Of a stretch of DNA of 60,353 nucleotides, positions 45,430-54,746 are shown piece by piece. Origin of the DNA: Sulfurimonas sp. GTDB taxonomy: Bacteria; Campylobacterota; Campylobacteria; Campylobacterales; Sulfurimonadaceae. A program made the position numbers and the translations under genes. The DNA lies in the NCBI GenBank assembly GCA_027064045.1, contig JAMOQK010000012.1, positions 1-60,353 on the forward strand, read 5' to 3'. Each line of letters begins with the position of its first letter. Position 1 is the stretch's first letter. The notes below the pieces were generated by a model. The model did no database searches, was not told where the DNA came from, and saw only the letters and a program-made list of their open reading frames with translations.

Positions 45430-45870
45430 ATGGAAATCAATAGAGATGATTTTGAAGAATCAATAGTAAATATTGGTCGTGTAACTAAAGTTGTAAAAGG
45501 TGGTCGTAGATTTCGTTTTACTGCACTTGTAGTTGTTGGTAACAAAAATGGTACTATCGGGTATGGCGTTGGTAAAGCTAAAGAAGTTCCTGATGCAATT
45601 CGTAAAGCAGTTGATAATGCTTTTAAAAACTTAACTACTGTTAAGATTAAAGGTTCAACAATTGCACACGATATTGAGCATAAATATAATGCTTCTCGTG
45701 TTTTACTTAAACCTGCATCTGAAGGTACAGGTGTTATTGCTGGTGGAGCTGCTCGTCCAGTTCTTGAACTTGCAGGTATTCAAGATATACTTACAAAATC
45801 AATCGGTTCTAACAACCCTAACACTCTAGTGCGCGCAACTGTTGAAGCACTTGGTAGACTTAAAGGATAA
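45430..45870 (+). CDS. rpsE: 30S ribosomal protein S5
   Basis: The 146-residue protein has [30 protein letters not shown] and [15 protein letters not shown]. The next gene is rplO; rpmD (L30), which often lies between them, is missing. Confidence 0.96.
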   Translation: MEINRDDFEESIVNIGRVTKVVKGGRRFRFTALVVVGNKNGTIGYGVGKAKEVPDAIRKAVDNAFKNLTTVKIKGSTIAHDIEHKYNASRVLLKPASEGTGVIAGGAARPVLELAGIQDILTKSIGSNNPNTLVRATVEALGRLKG

Positions 45871-45873
45871 TTG

Positions 45874-46272
45874 ATGGGTATTGAAAATTTAACACCTGCT
45901 GAGGGTTCTACTTCTAACCGTAAAAGAGTTGGTCGTGGACAAGGTTCTGGTACTGGTAAGACTGCTGCTCGTGGTCAAAAAGGTCAGAAATCTCGTTCAG
46001 GTTATAAAAGAAAAAGAAACTTTGAGGGTGGTCAACAACCACTTGCAAAACGATTACCGAAAATCGGTTTTACTTCAAAATTTGTAAAACCTTATGTAAT
46101 CAATGTTGAAAAAATTAAAGCTGTTGCAGAACTTGAAGAGATTACTATGGATTCTATCCGTGGTGTTCATAAGATAGCTGCATCAGTTAGCAAAGTTAAA
46201 TTAGTAGGAGCATCTGCAAAAGATTTAGCTTCGAAAATTAAAGACGAAAATATTACCACAACAGGTAAATAG
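45874..46272 (+). CDS. rplO: 50S ribosomal protein L15
   Basis: The 132-residue protein has the glycine-rich [20 protein letters not shown] start and [22 protein letters not shown] core (here [18 protein letters not shown]). ATG 45874 is chosen over the TTG at 45871, which touches the rpsE stop. Confidence 0.95.
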   Translation: MGIENLTPAEGSTSNRKRVGRGQGSGTGKTAARGQKGQKSRSGYKRKRNFEGGQQPLAKRLPKIGFTSKFVKPYVINVEKIKAVAELEEITMDSIRGVHKIAASVSKVKLVGASAKDLASKIKDENITTTGK

Positions 46273-46274
46273 TT

Positions 46275-47537
46275 ATGAATAAAAATCTAGTTAATAAGAT
46301 ACTTATTACTATCGGGTTTTTATTTCTTTATCGCCTACTGGCATATGTGCCAGTGCCAGGCGTTGATACTTCTGTTATAGCATCATTTTTTGATGGACAT
46401 GACTCAGATGCTTTAGGGCTTATGAATATGTTTAGTGGAAATGCTATAAAAAGACTCTCAATCATATCTCTTGGTATTATGCCTTACATCACTGCTTCGA
46501 TTATTGCTGAACTTTTAGCTGCTACATTTCCTACTCTTGGTCAAATGAAAAAAGAACGCGATGGTATGGTTAAATATATGCAGATTATCCGTTATGCAAC
46601 TATTGCTATCACTCTTATTCAAGCTATTGGTGTAAGTGTTGGACTTCAAAGTTTAACGGGACCAAGTGGACAAAGTGCAATTTTAGCTGATCATAATACA
46701 TTTATACTTCTTTCTGCTATCTCAATGCTCGCAGGAACAATGCTTTTAATGTGGATTGGTGAGCAGATTACTCAAAGTGGTATTGGTAATGGTATTTCTT
46801 TAATCATTTTTGCTGGTATAGTTTCGGCTATCCCAACAGCGATTGGTAAAACTGTAACAATGGTAAATACTGGAGCTATGAGTTTCTTAACTGTAATTGC
46901 TATTTTAGTATTAGTTTTTGTTACTATTGCTGTGATTATTTATGTTGAACTTGGTGAGCGTCGTGTTCCTATTACATATGCTAAAAAGACTATGATGCAA
47001 AATCAAAACAAAAGAGTTATGAACTATATCCCTATCAAACTAAATTTAGCTGGTGTTATTCCAGTTATCTTTGCTAGTGCGATTTTGATGTTTCCTATGA
47101 CTGTCTTGTCAAGTAGTACAAACCCTATTATTCAATCTATTGCCGATTTTTTAAATCCAAATAGTTACTTTTTTAACTTCTTAACTTTTGTGTTTGTTAT
47201 TTTCTTTGCATTCTTTTATGCGTCTATAACATTTAATGCAAAAGATATAGCAGATAACTTAAAGAGACAGGGTGGATTTATTCCTGGTATTAGAACTGGT
47301 AATGCAACAAAAGAGTTTTTAAATGAAACTGCTTCAAGGCTTACTTTTACAGGTGCTTTGTATCTTGGATTGGTGGCTACGCTTCCGTTTATGATTATTA
47401 AGGGGATGGGTGTTCCTTTCTTCTTCGGTGGTACAGCTGTTTTAATTGTGGTTCAGGTTGCCCTAGATACTATGAGAAAAATTGAGGCTCAGGTTTACAT
47501 GAGTAAATATGAGACACTAAGTGCTGTTGGTTTATAG
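46275..47537 (+). CDS. secY: SecY preprotein translocase subunit
   Basis: The 420-residue membrane protein has ten predicted helices, the pore-region SLGIMPYITASIIAELL and the cytoplasmic-loop signatures QSGIGNGISLIIFAGI and VELGERRVPITYAKK. It forms the translocon channel and, as usual, sits at the end of the spc genes. Confidence 0.97.
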   Translation: MNKNLVNKILITIGFLFLYRLLAYVPVPGVDTSVIASFFDGHDSDALGLMNMFSGNAIKRLSIISLGIMPYITASIIAELLAATFPTLGQMKKERDGMVKYMQIIRYATIAITLIQAIGVSVGLQSLTGPSGQSAILADHNTFILLSAISMLAGTMLLMWIGEQITQSGIGNGISLIIFAGIVSAIPTAIGKTVTMVNTGAMSFLTVIAILVLVFVTIAVIIYVELGERRVPITYAKKTMMQNQNKRVMNYIPIKLNLAGVIPVIFASAILMFPMTVLSSSTNPIIQSIADFLNPNSYFFNFLTFVFVIFFAFFYASITFNAKDIADNLKRQGGFIPGIRTGNATKEFLNETASRLTFTGALYLGLVATLPFMIIKGMGVPFFFGGTAVLIVVQVALDTMRKIEAQVYMSKYETLSAVGL

Positions 47538-47540
47538 ATA

Positions 47541-48299
47541 ATGGCTATTTCGCTAAGAAAACCTCAAGAAATCGAAAAGCTTCGTGCTGCCAACAAGATT
47601 GTTGGTGGTGCTTTAAAATTACTTCATGATAACACACATGTGGGAATCTCTTTAAAAGAACTTGATGCAATGGCTGAAGATTATATTTTAAGTCATGGTG
47701 CAACACCCTCTTTTAAAGGTCTTTATGGCTTTCCTAATGCTGTTTGTACTTCCCTTAATCAAGTTATTATTCATGGTATTCCAACTGACTATAAACTACA
47801 AGAGGGTGATGTGGTTGGTTACGATATAGGAACAAAATTAGATGGTTGGTTTGGTGATGCTGCTGTAACTGTACCTGTTGGTAATATTACTAAAGATGAT
47901 GAATCTTTAATAGCATGTGCAAAAGATACTTTGTACTATGCCATAGATAATATTAAACAAGGTATGAGATTTAAAGAGCTTTCGTATCTAATGGAGAAAT
48001 TTATTTTAAATCGTGGTTATGTACCACTGAGAAACTTTTGTGGTCATGGTATAGGTAAAAAACCTCACGAAGAACCGGAAATTCCAAACTATTTAGAGGG
48101 CAATAACCCAAAAGCTGGTCCAAAGATTAAAAATGGAATGGTTTTTTGTCTTGAGCCTATGATTTGTCAAAAAGATTCAAAACCTATTATTTTAGAAAAT
48201 AATTGGGATGTTGTCAGTGCCGATGGTTTACGCGGTTCACACTATGAGCATACTGTTGCAATTATCAACGGTAAAGCTGAAATATTATCTCTTGCTTAA
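47541..48299 (+). CDS. map: methionine aminopeptidase, type I
   Basis: The 252-residue protein has the metal ligands of the pita-bread fold: GDVVGYDIGTKLDGWFGDAA (two Asp), the GHGIGKKPHEEPE histidine, the EPM glutamate and the C-terminal HYEHTVAI. It removes N-terminal Met from nascent proteins. Confidence 0.96.
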   Translation: MAISLRKPQEIEKLRAANKIVGGALKLLHDNTHVGISLKELDAMAEDYILSHGATPSFKGLYGFPNAVCTSLNQVIIHGIPTDYKLQEGDVVGYDIGTKLDGWFGDAAVTVPVGNITKDDESLIACAKDTLYYAIDNIKQGMRFKELSYLMEKFILNRGYVPLRNFCGHGIGKKPHEEPEIPNYLEGNNPKAGPKIKNGMVFCLEPMICQKDSKPIILENNWDVVSADGLRGSHYEHTVAIINGKAEILSLA

Positions 48300-48321
48300 G
48301 AGAAACTAAAAGGACTTAAAT

Positions 48322-48540
48322 ATGGCTAAAGCAGATGTTATTGAAGTTGATGGCAAGATTATTGAGGCTTTGCCTAATGCAACTTTTCGTGTTGAATTAG
48401 AAAACGGACATATTATTTTATGTCATATCGCAGGTAAAATGCGTATGCACTATATAAAAATACTTCCAGGTGATCGTGTTAAACTTGAGTTAACACCTTA
48501 TTCTCTTGATAAAGGTCGTATCACTTACAGATACAAATAA
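48322..48540 (+). CDS. infA: translation initiation factor IF-1
   Basis: The 72-residue OB-fold protein has [20 protein letters not shown] and [20 protein letters not shown]. It is the last gene of the operon here. The usual rpmJ, rpsM, rpsK, rpsD, rpoA and rplQ do not follow; prfB lies on the other strand. Confidence 0.97.
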   Translation: MAKADVIEVDGKIIEALPNATFRVELENGHIILCHIAGKMRMHYIKILPGDRVKLELTPYSLDKGRITYRYK

Positions 48541-48556
48541 AAATGGTTTTGGGTGT

Positions 48557-49669
48557 TTATGTTGTTTTATTAAAAGAGATCAACACACCCTCTATCATCT
48601 CATCTATATCCCCATCTAAAATTGCTGATACATTTGAATAAGCTTCATTACTTCTTGTGTCTTTTACCTGTTGATATGGTTGCATAACATAGCTTCTTAT
48701 TTGATGTCCCCAGCCTATTTCACTTTTTGCAATTCCCGCTTCTTTTGCTTTTTGTTCTTCAAGTTCTAGTTCATAAAGACGAGATTTTAACATTTTCATA
48801 GCAGTTGCTTTGTTTTTGTGTTGGCTTCTGTCATTTTGGCATTGAACCACTACACCAGTTTTTATATGTGTTAATCTTATGGCAGATTCTGTTTTGTTTA
48901 CATGTTGTCCACCTGCACCACTTGCTCGATATGTATCTACCCTTATATCTTTATCTTCTATAACTATGTTTATATTGTCATCAACCTCAGGTGATACCAT
49001 GACTGATGAAAATGATGTATGCCTTTTTGCATTGGAATCAAAAGGGCTTATGCGAACAAGTCTATGTATCCCGTTTTCAACTTTTAGATAGCCATAGGCA
49101 TTTTCACCTTTAATTATGATTGAAACATCTTTTATACCAGCTTCATCACCTGCTTGATAGTCAAGTATCTCAACGCTAAAACCTCGTCTTTGCGCCCACA
49201 TTTTATACATACGAAGTAACATCTCTGCCCAGTCTTGACTCTCTGTTCCACCAGCTCCAGGATGAATAGACAGTATGGCATTATTTGCATCACTTTGCCC
49301 ACTTAGTAGAACTTCTATCTCCATATTTCTTATTTGATTTTCAAGCGTTGGTGCTTCATCAAAACAACTTTGGATAGATTCTTCATCGTTTTCTTCTTTT
49401 GCCATCTCATAAAGTTCTGCTGCATCATTAACACTGTCGTTTGCAAGATTAAATTTATCTAATTTTCTTTGGAGTTGTGTTTTCTCTTTTTGAATTTTCG
49501 CAGCATAGTCTGCATCGTTCCAAAATTCTGGATTATTTTCGAGGGTTTCTATCTCTGCTAATCTAGCTTCTATTTTTTTAGGCTCTATCACCCCAGCTAT
49601 ATTTTGCATTTTAATTTTTATATTTTTTAAAAGTTCTGTGTATTCATAGTTGTCCATATTTATATCCAT
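48557..49669 (-). CDS. prfB: peptide chain release factor 2
   Basis: The 370-residue protein has the GGQ loop ([12 protein letters not shown]) and the SPF anticodon-like tripeptide in [12 protein letters not shown], which marks RF2 (UGA/UAA). The frame is continuous, with no internal TGA programmed frameshift as in E. coli. A -10-like TACAAT on this strand lies just upstream of ATG 49669, so the second ATG at 49657 may be the real start. Confidence 0.95.
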   Translation of the reverse strand: MDINMDNYEYTELLKNIKIKMQNIAGVIEPKKIEARLAEIETLENNPEFWNDADYAAKIQKEKTQLQRKLDKFNLANDSVNDAAELYEMAKEENDEESIQSCFDEAPTLENQIRNMEIEVLLSGQSDANNAILSIHPGAGGTESQDWAEMLLRMYKMWAQRRGFSVEILDYQAGDEAGIKDVSIIIKGENAYGYLKVENGIHRLVRISPFDSNAKRHTSFSSVMVSPEVDDNINIVIEDKDIRVDTYRASGAGGQHVNKTESAIRLTHIKTGVVVQCQNDRSQHKNKATAMKMLKSRLYELELEEQKAKEAGIAKSEIGWGHQIRSYVMQPYQQVKDTRSNEAYSNVSAILDGDIDEMIEGVLISFNKTT

Positions 49670-49688
49670 TATTGTATAATGTTAATTA

Positions 49689-49694
49689 TATAAT
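49689..49694 (+). promoter_or_regulatory. -10 box upstream of panC
   Basis: TATAAT lies 14 bases before the preferred panC ATG at 49708, giving a short leader. Confidence 0.45.
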
Positions 49695-49707
49695 AACGGG
49701 ACTTAAA

Positions 49708-50529
49708 ATGAAGATTATTTCAAATCCATTAGAACTAAAAGAGTATTTAAAAGATATAGATAAATCTGTGGGCTTTGTTCCAACTATGGGTGCTTTACAT
49801 GAAGGTCATCTCTCTTTAATCAAAAAAGCACGAAAAGAAAATGAGTTGGTTGTTGTCTCTATTTTTGTAAATCCAACACAATTTTTGAAGGGTGAGGACT
49901 TGGATAAATATCCAAGAAAAGATGAGGCAGATAAAAAGATTTGTTTACTTGCTGGTGTTGATGTGTTGTTCTTTCCACATAAAAAGGATATTTACGGAGA
50001 TGATGAGGCTAAAATAGAAGCTCCAAATGTAAGAGGATATGTTTTAGAAGGGGCTACAAGAGTAGGGCATTTTAGTGGTGTATTGACTGTTGTTATGAAA
50101 CTTTTAAATATCGTAAGTCCAACTCGTGCATATTTTGGTAAAAAAGATGCACAGCAGTTAAATCTTATAGGTCTAATGGTTAAACAATTTTTTATGAGTG
50201 TGGAGATAGTAGCTGTTGATACGCTCAGGGAGAGTGATGGTTTGGCAATGAGCAGTAGAAATATCTATCTCTCAAGTGAGCAAAGGGTAGAAGCTCTCAA
50301 AATTTCTTTATCTCTTCAAAAAGCGTTTGGTATGGTAAATCAAAATATTTTAGATGTATCTAAAATAAAAGAGCAGATGAGAACAGTGCTTGAGCCACTT
50401 GAAGTTTCTTATGTTGAAGTGTTAAATAGAGATTTCGCACCCATTGAATCTATAGAACTTAAAAATAGCATAATCTTAGTTGAGGCAAAGGTTGGTGATA
50501 CAAGGTTACTTGATAATATCTGGCTTTAG
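49708..50529 (+). CDS. panC: pantothenate synthetase
   Basis: The 273-residue protein has VGFVPTMGALHEGHLSLI with the HIGH-like HxGH motif, VVSIFVNPTQF, YFGKKDAQQLNLI and MSSRNIYLS. It joins pantoate and beta-alanine using ATP. ATG 49708 is preferred over the frame's earlier start at 49672, which lies in the promoter region. Its 3' end overlaps the convergent ftsI-like gene by 24 bases. Confidence 0.95.
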   Translation: MKIISNPLELKEYLKDIDKSVGFVPTMGALHEGHLSLIKKARKENELVVVSIFVNPTQFLKGEDLDKYPRKDEADKKICLLAGVDVLFFPHKKDIYGDDEAKIEAPNVRGYVLEGATRVGHFSGVLTVVMKLLNIVSPTRAYFGKKDAQQLNLIGLMVKQFFMSVEIVAVDTLRESDGLAMSSRNIYLSSEQRVEALKISLSLQKAFGMVNQNILDVSKIKEQMRTVLEPLEVSYVEVLNRDFAPIESIELKNSIILVEAKVGDTRLLDNIWL

Positions 50530-52263
50530 ATAGCCCTCTTCAATCATAATTTCAACAGCTTTTTTAAACACAGGTACTGCAGTTTGAGCTGCAAACTGAC
50601 TGCTTTTTGGCTCTCTTACAACTACACCCATAGTATAGCTGTGCTTTTTATCTTCTACAAAACCTAAGAAACTAGTGTTATACTTTTCTATATATTGCCC
50701 TTTGGCAACCATATGTGCAGTTCCTGTTTTACCACCAATATATAAACCGTCAATTCTTGTTTTTCTACCTGTTCCCTCTCTAACTGTTTTAAGAAGAACT
50801 TTTTTAACTCTTGCTGCTGTTGAACTTTTTATAACTTGAATTTGCTCTTGATTTTCTATGGGGATTTTTCTGTTAAATTCATCTATGAAACTATCTACAA
50901 TTTTTGGATATACAATTTTTCCATTGTTACTAAAAGCACTGTATGCACGGAGAAGTTGCATAAGATTTACTCTCATACCATATCCGTAGGCACTTGTAGC
51001 TTTGTATATCTCATTTTCAAGTCTTGTAGCAGATGGGATAGAACCTTTTTTTTCATAGATAAGATCTCTTGTTGATTTTTTTGAAAAACCAAAATCTTTT
51101 AAACCGTTGTAAAATTCACTTCCTGATAATTTTTGGGCAAGTTGGGCTATACCTATATTTGATGAATGAACTATAATATTTTCTGCACTTAGCCAGTCAT
51201 ATTTATGTTCATCTGTTATAACTTTTCTTCCTATTTTAAAGCGACCGTTATGAGTATTTACCAAATCATAAGGGTTTATAAGACCTTTATCTAAAAGCAG
51301 TGAAAAGGTGATGGTTTTCATAACGCTTCCTGGTTCATAGCTGTATTCTATCATCGAACTGTTAAGAGATGGGTAGTCACTTCTTTTTATATCTTTTGGT
51401 AAAAATCTGTTTGAACTTGCCATACCTAAAACTTTGCCATCTTTTGAATTTATAATAGCTATCATAACCTCTTTAGCTTCAAATTTTTCTTTCATCTCTG
51501 AACACATTTTTTCTAATCTGATTTGTAGAGATACAGGTATGGTTAACTTAATATCCAATCCATCTACTTTTGTTTTACTAAAGCTGTCTTTATTTAAAAT
51601 TATATATCCGTTTACATCTCTAAATCCTCTGCTTAATCCATCTACACGGGCAGACAACTCTTTATCAAATCTTTTTTCTAAACCTTTTACCCCTTTGATG
51701 TATGTATATCCATTTTCCTCAACTTTGTGTGGGTAGCCTATAATTGGTGTTAGAAGTTTACCGTATGGGTAAACTCTACTCTCTCCACTTTCTAAGATAT
51801 TTAAACCATGTATAGATTTTAAGCCTGTTTTTGAGTTTTTTCTTTCTATGAAAACTTTATATCTTCTTAGTTGGTAGGCCAGTGTTTTAAGGTATTGAGC
51901 CTCTTTTTCGGGGATGTTATAACTTAAAACTACAACCCCTTTTTTCTTTAGCTTTTTTTTAATTTTATCCACTTTTATACCAGAATAGATACTAAAAAGT
52001 TGTACGAAAAGGTCTTTTTTTAGTGGGTCTATGTAGAGTGTATTTACCATAGCTTTGTATAGTTTTTTTGCAGTTGCTATATGAAAACCATCTGCAGAGA
52101 TGATACTCCCTCGTTGAGCTTTTGAACTCTCTTTGGCATATAAAGATGGTAGATGTCTAGGTTTTAAAACTGTGATAAGCATAACACTTAAAAAGATAAT
52201 AAACCCCAACGAAATCAAGGAGTAAAGAAGAAATATTTTTTTGCTTTTGTTTTGATTTATCAT
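50506..52263 (-). CDS. FtsI/PBP-type peptidoglycan transpeptidase
   Basis: The 585-residue class B penicillin-binding protein has an N-terminal membrane helix (residues 10-32), a RGSIISADG dimerisation start, and the transpeptidase motifs S313-VMK in EPGSVMKT, HSSN and KTGTA. It cross-links septal peptidoglycan. It is the last gene of the flgB-flgC-fliE operon, an arrangement I recall from Campylobacter, where this gene is often called pbpB. Confidence 0.9.
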   Translation of the reverse strand: MINQNKSKKIFLLYSLISLGFIIFLSVMLITVLKPRHLPSLYAKESSKAQRGSIISADGFHIATAKKLYKAMVNTLYIDPLKKDLFVQLFSIYSGIKVDKIKKKLKKKGVVVLSYNIPEKEAQYLKTLAYQLRRYKVFIERKNSKTGLKSIHGLNILESGESRVYPYGKLLTPIIGYPHKVEENGYTYIKGVKGLEKRFDKELSARVDGLSRGFRDVNGYIILNKDSFSKTKVDGLDIKLTIPVSLQIRLEKMCSEMKEKFEAKEVMIAIINSKDGKVLGMASSNRFLPKDIKRSDYPSLNSSMIEYSYEPGSVMKTITFSLLLDKGLINPYDLVNTHNGRFKIGRKVITDEHKYDWLSAENIIVHSSNIGIAQLAQKLSGSEFYNGLKDFGFSKKSTRDLIYEKKGSIPSATRLENEIYKATSAYGYGMRVNLMQLLRAYSAFSNNGKIVYPKIVDSFIDEFNRKIPIENQEQIQVIKSSTAARVKKVLLKTVREGTGRKTRIDGLYIGGKTGTAHMVAKGQYIEKYNTSFLGFVEDKKHSYTMGVVVREPKSSQFAAQTAVPVFKKAVEIMIEEGYLKPDIIK

Positions 52264-52274
52264 TAAAGGGGGAT

Positions 52275-52580
52275 TTAGAGTTGAGTTCTACCTATCTCTT
52301 TATAAGCATTTAATGCTTTGTTTCTTATCTCAAGCATCAGTTTCATACTTGTTTCAGCTTTTGAGATAGCTAATGCTGCTTGATGGAGGTCTTTAACTTG
52401 ACCTGTAGCCATATCGCCTATCGCCTTTTCACTGTCAACTTGAAGTTCATTTACTTCATTTAGTGCTGATTTTAATTGTGTAGCGAAATCCTTAGAATCA
52501 GATACACTTTCGACCTTGTCTTTTTGTTTTAGCAGGTCTGCAGTTGATGTGCTTGAAAGCCCATTGATAATATTATTCAT
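52275..52580 (-). CDS. fliE: flagellar hook-basal body protein FliE
   Basis: The roughly 101-residue protein has the FliE C-terminal part DLHQAALAISKAETSMKLML followed by a RNKALNAYKEI motif. It links the MS ring to the rod. ATG 52580 is preferred, with GGAG nine bases before it. Confidence 0.93.
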   Translation of the reverse strand: MNNIINGLSSTSTADLLKQKDKVESVSDSKDFATQLKSALNEVNELQVDSEKAIGDMATGQVKDLHQAALAISKAETSMKLMLEIRNKALNAYKEIGRTQL

Positions 52581-52597
52581 AATCAACTACTCCTTTT

Positions 52598-53092
52598 TTA
52601 TTGTAATAAAGAGATAGAACTGTTTGCCATCTCTTTTGCACTTTGAAATGCCGCAACATTTGCTTGGTAAGAGCGAGTTGCTTCAACTAAATCGGCCATT
52701 TCCACCACAGGATTAATGTTTGGGTATGCAACATAACCATTTGCATCTGCATCTGGATGGTTTGGTTCGTACTTCATATTTGGTTTGCTGTCATCTCTTA
52801 CTATTTTATCTACCAAAACACTCATTATAGCAGGATTTACCTTTTTACCAAAATCTCCCTCATCTAAAGGGTCTTCATATCCCATCCCCTTAGTCATACC
52901 ATTTAGGGCTTTATTAAACTTTTCATTAAAATCTATCGCTTTGAAAACAACCTCTTTTCGTCTGTATGGTCCACCCTCTTCAGTGCGAGTTGTTTGTGCA
53001 TTTGCTATGTTGCTTGAAATGGTGTTGACTCTGACTCTTTGTGCTGAGAGTCCGTAACCACTTATGTCAAAACTGTTTAAAAAATTACTCAT
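52598..53092 (-). CDS. flgC: flagellar basal-body rod protein FlgC
   Basis: The 164-residue rod protein has the N-terminal SAQRVRVNTISSNIANAQTT motif and the C-terminal MADLVEATRSYQANVAAF motif, which form the coiled-coil ends of axial proteins. Confidence 0.95.
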   Translation of the reverse strand: MSNFLNSFDISGYGLSAQRVRVNTISSNIANAQTTRTEEGGPYRRKEVVFKAIDFNEKFNKALNGMTKGMGYEDPLDEGDFGKKVNPAIMSVLVDKIVRDDSKPNMKYEPNHPDADANGYVAYPNINPVVEMADLVEATRSYQANVAAFQSAKEMANSSISLLQ

Positions 53093-53102
53093 TATTTTAA
53101 CC

Positions 53103-53534
53103 TTAGTTTAGTTTTTGTGAAGCATCTATCACGCTTCTAAAAATCATTGTATCTTTTTTATTTGCTTGTATGAGAGCATTAAACATAACTGAGTTTTTGC
53201 TCATCTCCGTTGTTTCCACATCTATATCAACACTGTTTCCATCATTTCTGGCCATATGTCCATCTCTAAAATATACTGTTGGTTGAAAGTTGCTTTTTTC
53301 CTGTTGCATTGGCATGTGGGCTGAAGATGTTTGAGCTAAAGGTAGTTGTTTGGAATTATCTTTCATAATCTCTGCTTCTTTTTGAGCCAAAGCATCTTCA
53401 AATCTTATATCTCTGGGTCTATAGTAAGGGGTATCAGCATTTGCTATATTTGAAGCTATCATATCTTGACGCATAGCACGATAGTCAAGTGCATCTTTGA
53501 TTAGGTCATGTGTACGAGAGATTTGGATAGACAT
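53103..53534 (-). CDS. flgB: flagellar basal-body rod protein FlgB
   Basis: The 143-residue rod protein has YRAMRQDMIASNIANADTPY near the start. First gene of the leftward operon, behind a sigma-54 promoter about 36 bases upstream. Motif copy at 53311-53320. Confidence 0.95.
   Translation of the reverse strand: MSIQISRTHDLIKDALDYRAMRQDMIASNIANADTPYYRPRDIRFEDALAQKEAEIMKDNSKQLPLAQTSSAHMPMQQEKSNFQPTVYFRDGHMARNDGNSVDIDVETTEMSKNSVMFNALIQANKKDTMIFRSVIDASQKLN
53311..53320 (+). repeat. GGCATGTGGG motif copy
   Basis: Lies antisense in flgB; the coding strand is read A-H-M-P. Confidence 0.8.
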
Positions 53535-53569
53535 TTTTTAGCCCCTTTTATCTATATTTAAATTGTAGT

Positions 53570-53587
53570 AAGCAAAAATAGTTCCAA
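53570..53587 (-). promoter_or_regulatory. sigma-54 promoter of the flgB operon
   Basis: On the minus strand TTGGAAC-TATTT-TTGCTT gives the exact GG-N10-GC spacing (GG at 53585-53584, GC at 53573-53572) and both half-site contexts of RpoN promoters. Transcription would start near 53560, giving a leader of about 25 bases before flgB. In Campylobacterota RpoN with FlgR drives rod and hook genes, so this fits. Confidence 0.82.
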
Positions 53588-53642
53588 AGTTATTTCATCT
53601 TGTTTCTGTCGTCCTCGATGGGAATGTATATATGTATTTCTT

Positions 53643-53648
53643 TATAAT
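53643..53648 (+). promoter_or_regulatory. -10 box upstream of the first pilin gene
   Basis: TATAAT lies 93 bases before the start at 53741. The long leader contains the hairpin GTTAC-TAGT-GTAAC (53711-53724) and a strong AAGGAG site. Confidence 0.45.
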
Positions 53649-53740
53649 ATTGTGAATTTAAGCATTGTTTAAAGCAAAAAGGTTCATAATAGTCCCTAGG
53701 GTTACTAGTGTAACTCGTTATTCAAATTAAGGAGTCTCTT

Positions 53741-54184
53741 ATGAAAAGAGCTGGTTTTACAATGATCGAATTGATCTTCGTTATCGTTATTTTAGGTATT
53801 TTAGCCGCTGTGGCTATTCCAAAACTTGCGGCTACTCGTACTGATGCGCAAGTATCAAAAATTTCTACGGAAGCTGCGACACTTGTAAATGAACTTGGCA
53901 CATTTTATACTGCGCAAGGTACATTTAAAGGTAAAGATTCTGCAGATATTACAAATATTGATTTAAAAACATCTGATAGTGATCTTCAAGATGGTAATAC
54001 ACTTGTTATTGGTGATGATAACAATAATACATGTTTGACTGTTACATTCAATAAAGTAGAGGATGGTAATGTTACTGTTTCTACTGATGCAAATCCTATA
54101 GGTGCTGTATGTAAAGCTGTAAAAGATGCAACGGCTAATCTTCAAAAAACATATAACTTCGGTGGTTCTAATGTAGCTTATTAG
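53741..54184 (+). CDS. type IV pilin-like/pseudopilin protein 1
   Basis: The 147-residue protein has the class III signal KRAG|FTMIELIFVIVILGIL, with Glu at position 5 of the mature form. An alpha helix and a globular domain follow, with two cysteines (NNTCLTV and AVCKAV) that could form the C-terminal disulfide loop. It would be processed by a PilD-type peptidase. Strong AAGGAG and a long leader suggest high expression, so it may be the major subunit. No assembly ATPase or secretin gene is in the window. Confidence 0.85.
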   Translation: MKRAGFTMIELIFVIVILGILAAVAIPKLAATRTDAQVSKISTEAATLVNELGTFYTAQGTFKGKDSADITNIDLKTSDSDLQDGNTLVIGDDNNNTCLTVTFNKVEDGNVTVSTDANPIGAVCKAVKDATANLQKTYNFGGSNVAY

Positions 54185-54293
54185 TAAGTTGTATTTGTTA
54201 GTTTTCAAGTTTAGGCTTGGGGACTGACACTTTTAAATTATAAATAAGCTTTTTTCTAATAGATGGTTTTTTTATGATTTAAGGTGGAATTGT

Positions 54294-54746
54294 ATGAAGA
54301 ATGCGTTTACAATGATTGAGCTTATTTTTGTTATTGTTATTTTAGGTATTTTGGCGAGTGTGGCTATTCCGAAACTTTCTGCCACTAGGGGTGATGCTGT
54401 AATTTCTAAGTTAGCTCAAAACATAGCGACTGGTGCAGCTGAGATTTCGACATATGCTATGTCTAAATCTGAGGTGGATAGTAATTTTACTGTTATGTCA
54501 AATGCGATGGCAAGTATGGAAAATTCTGGTGATGCAGTTTTGAGTGATAATAAGGCAGAGATAAAAGTTGGTTCTGTTTCTGATTGTATTGTTGTTCTTG
54601 TTGATGTAAATACAACAACGGGTGTAGATACTCTAAAAATGGTTTTTAATGATGCTGGTGGTGATACTAAATGTTTGGCAATTCAAGGTGCTATCGATGA
54701 AAATAAATATCCAATGAAATTAAGGGGAACAAGTGTTAAATACTAA
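54294..54746 (+). CDS. type IV pilin-like/pseudopilin protein 2
   Basis: The 150-residue protein has the N-terminus KNA|FTMIELIFVIVILGIL. The residue before the cleavage site is Ala rather than the usual Gly, tolerated in some pseudopilins. Two cysteines (SDCIVV, TKCLAI) may pair. The first 25 mature residues are almost identical to protein 1, while the rest differs, so the trio probably arose by duplication. It lies 109 bases after protein 1 and overlaps protein 3. Confidence 0.85.
   Translation: MKNAFTMIELIFVIVILGILASVAIPKLSATRGDAVISKLAQNIATGAAEISTYAMSKSEVDSNFTVMSNAMASMENSGDAVLSDNKAEIKVGSVSDCIVVLVDVNTTTGVDTLKMVFNDAGGDTKCLAIQGAIDENKYPMKLRGTSVKY

Noticed and set aside
46338..46355. Perfect inverted repeat CTGGCA-TATG-TGCCAG at the start of secY
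   Set aside because: It lies in conserved coding sequence (A-Y-V-P-V-P) and is short; chance and codon constraint are enough to explain it.
47635..47644. CACATGTGGG in map as another copy of the 10-mer
   Set aside because: It lacks the GGC start; the same holds for GCATGTGC words at 32837 and 47912 and for GGCATGTC at 25093. Only exact GGCATGTGG copies were counted.
48551..48590. Hairpin GGGTGT...ACACCC as a bidirectional terminator between infA and prfB
   Set aside because: The stem is interrupted by a 4-base bulge, the loop is long, and there is no T-run directly after it; too weak to annotate.
48557..49669. Programmed +1 frameshift in prfB
   Set aside because: The frame is open throughout, with no internal TGA near codon 26 and no slippery CTTTGA.
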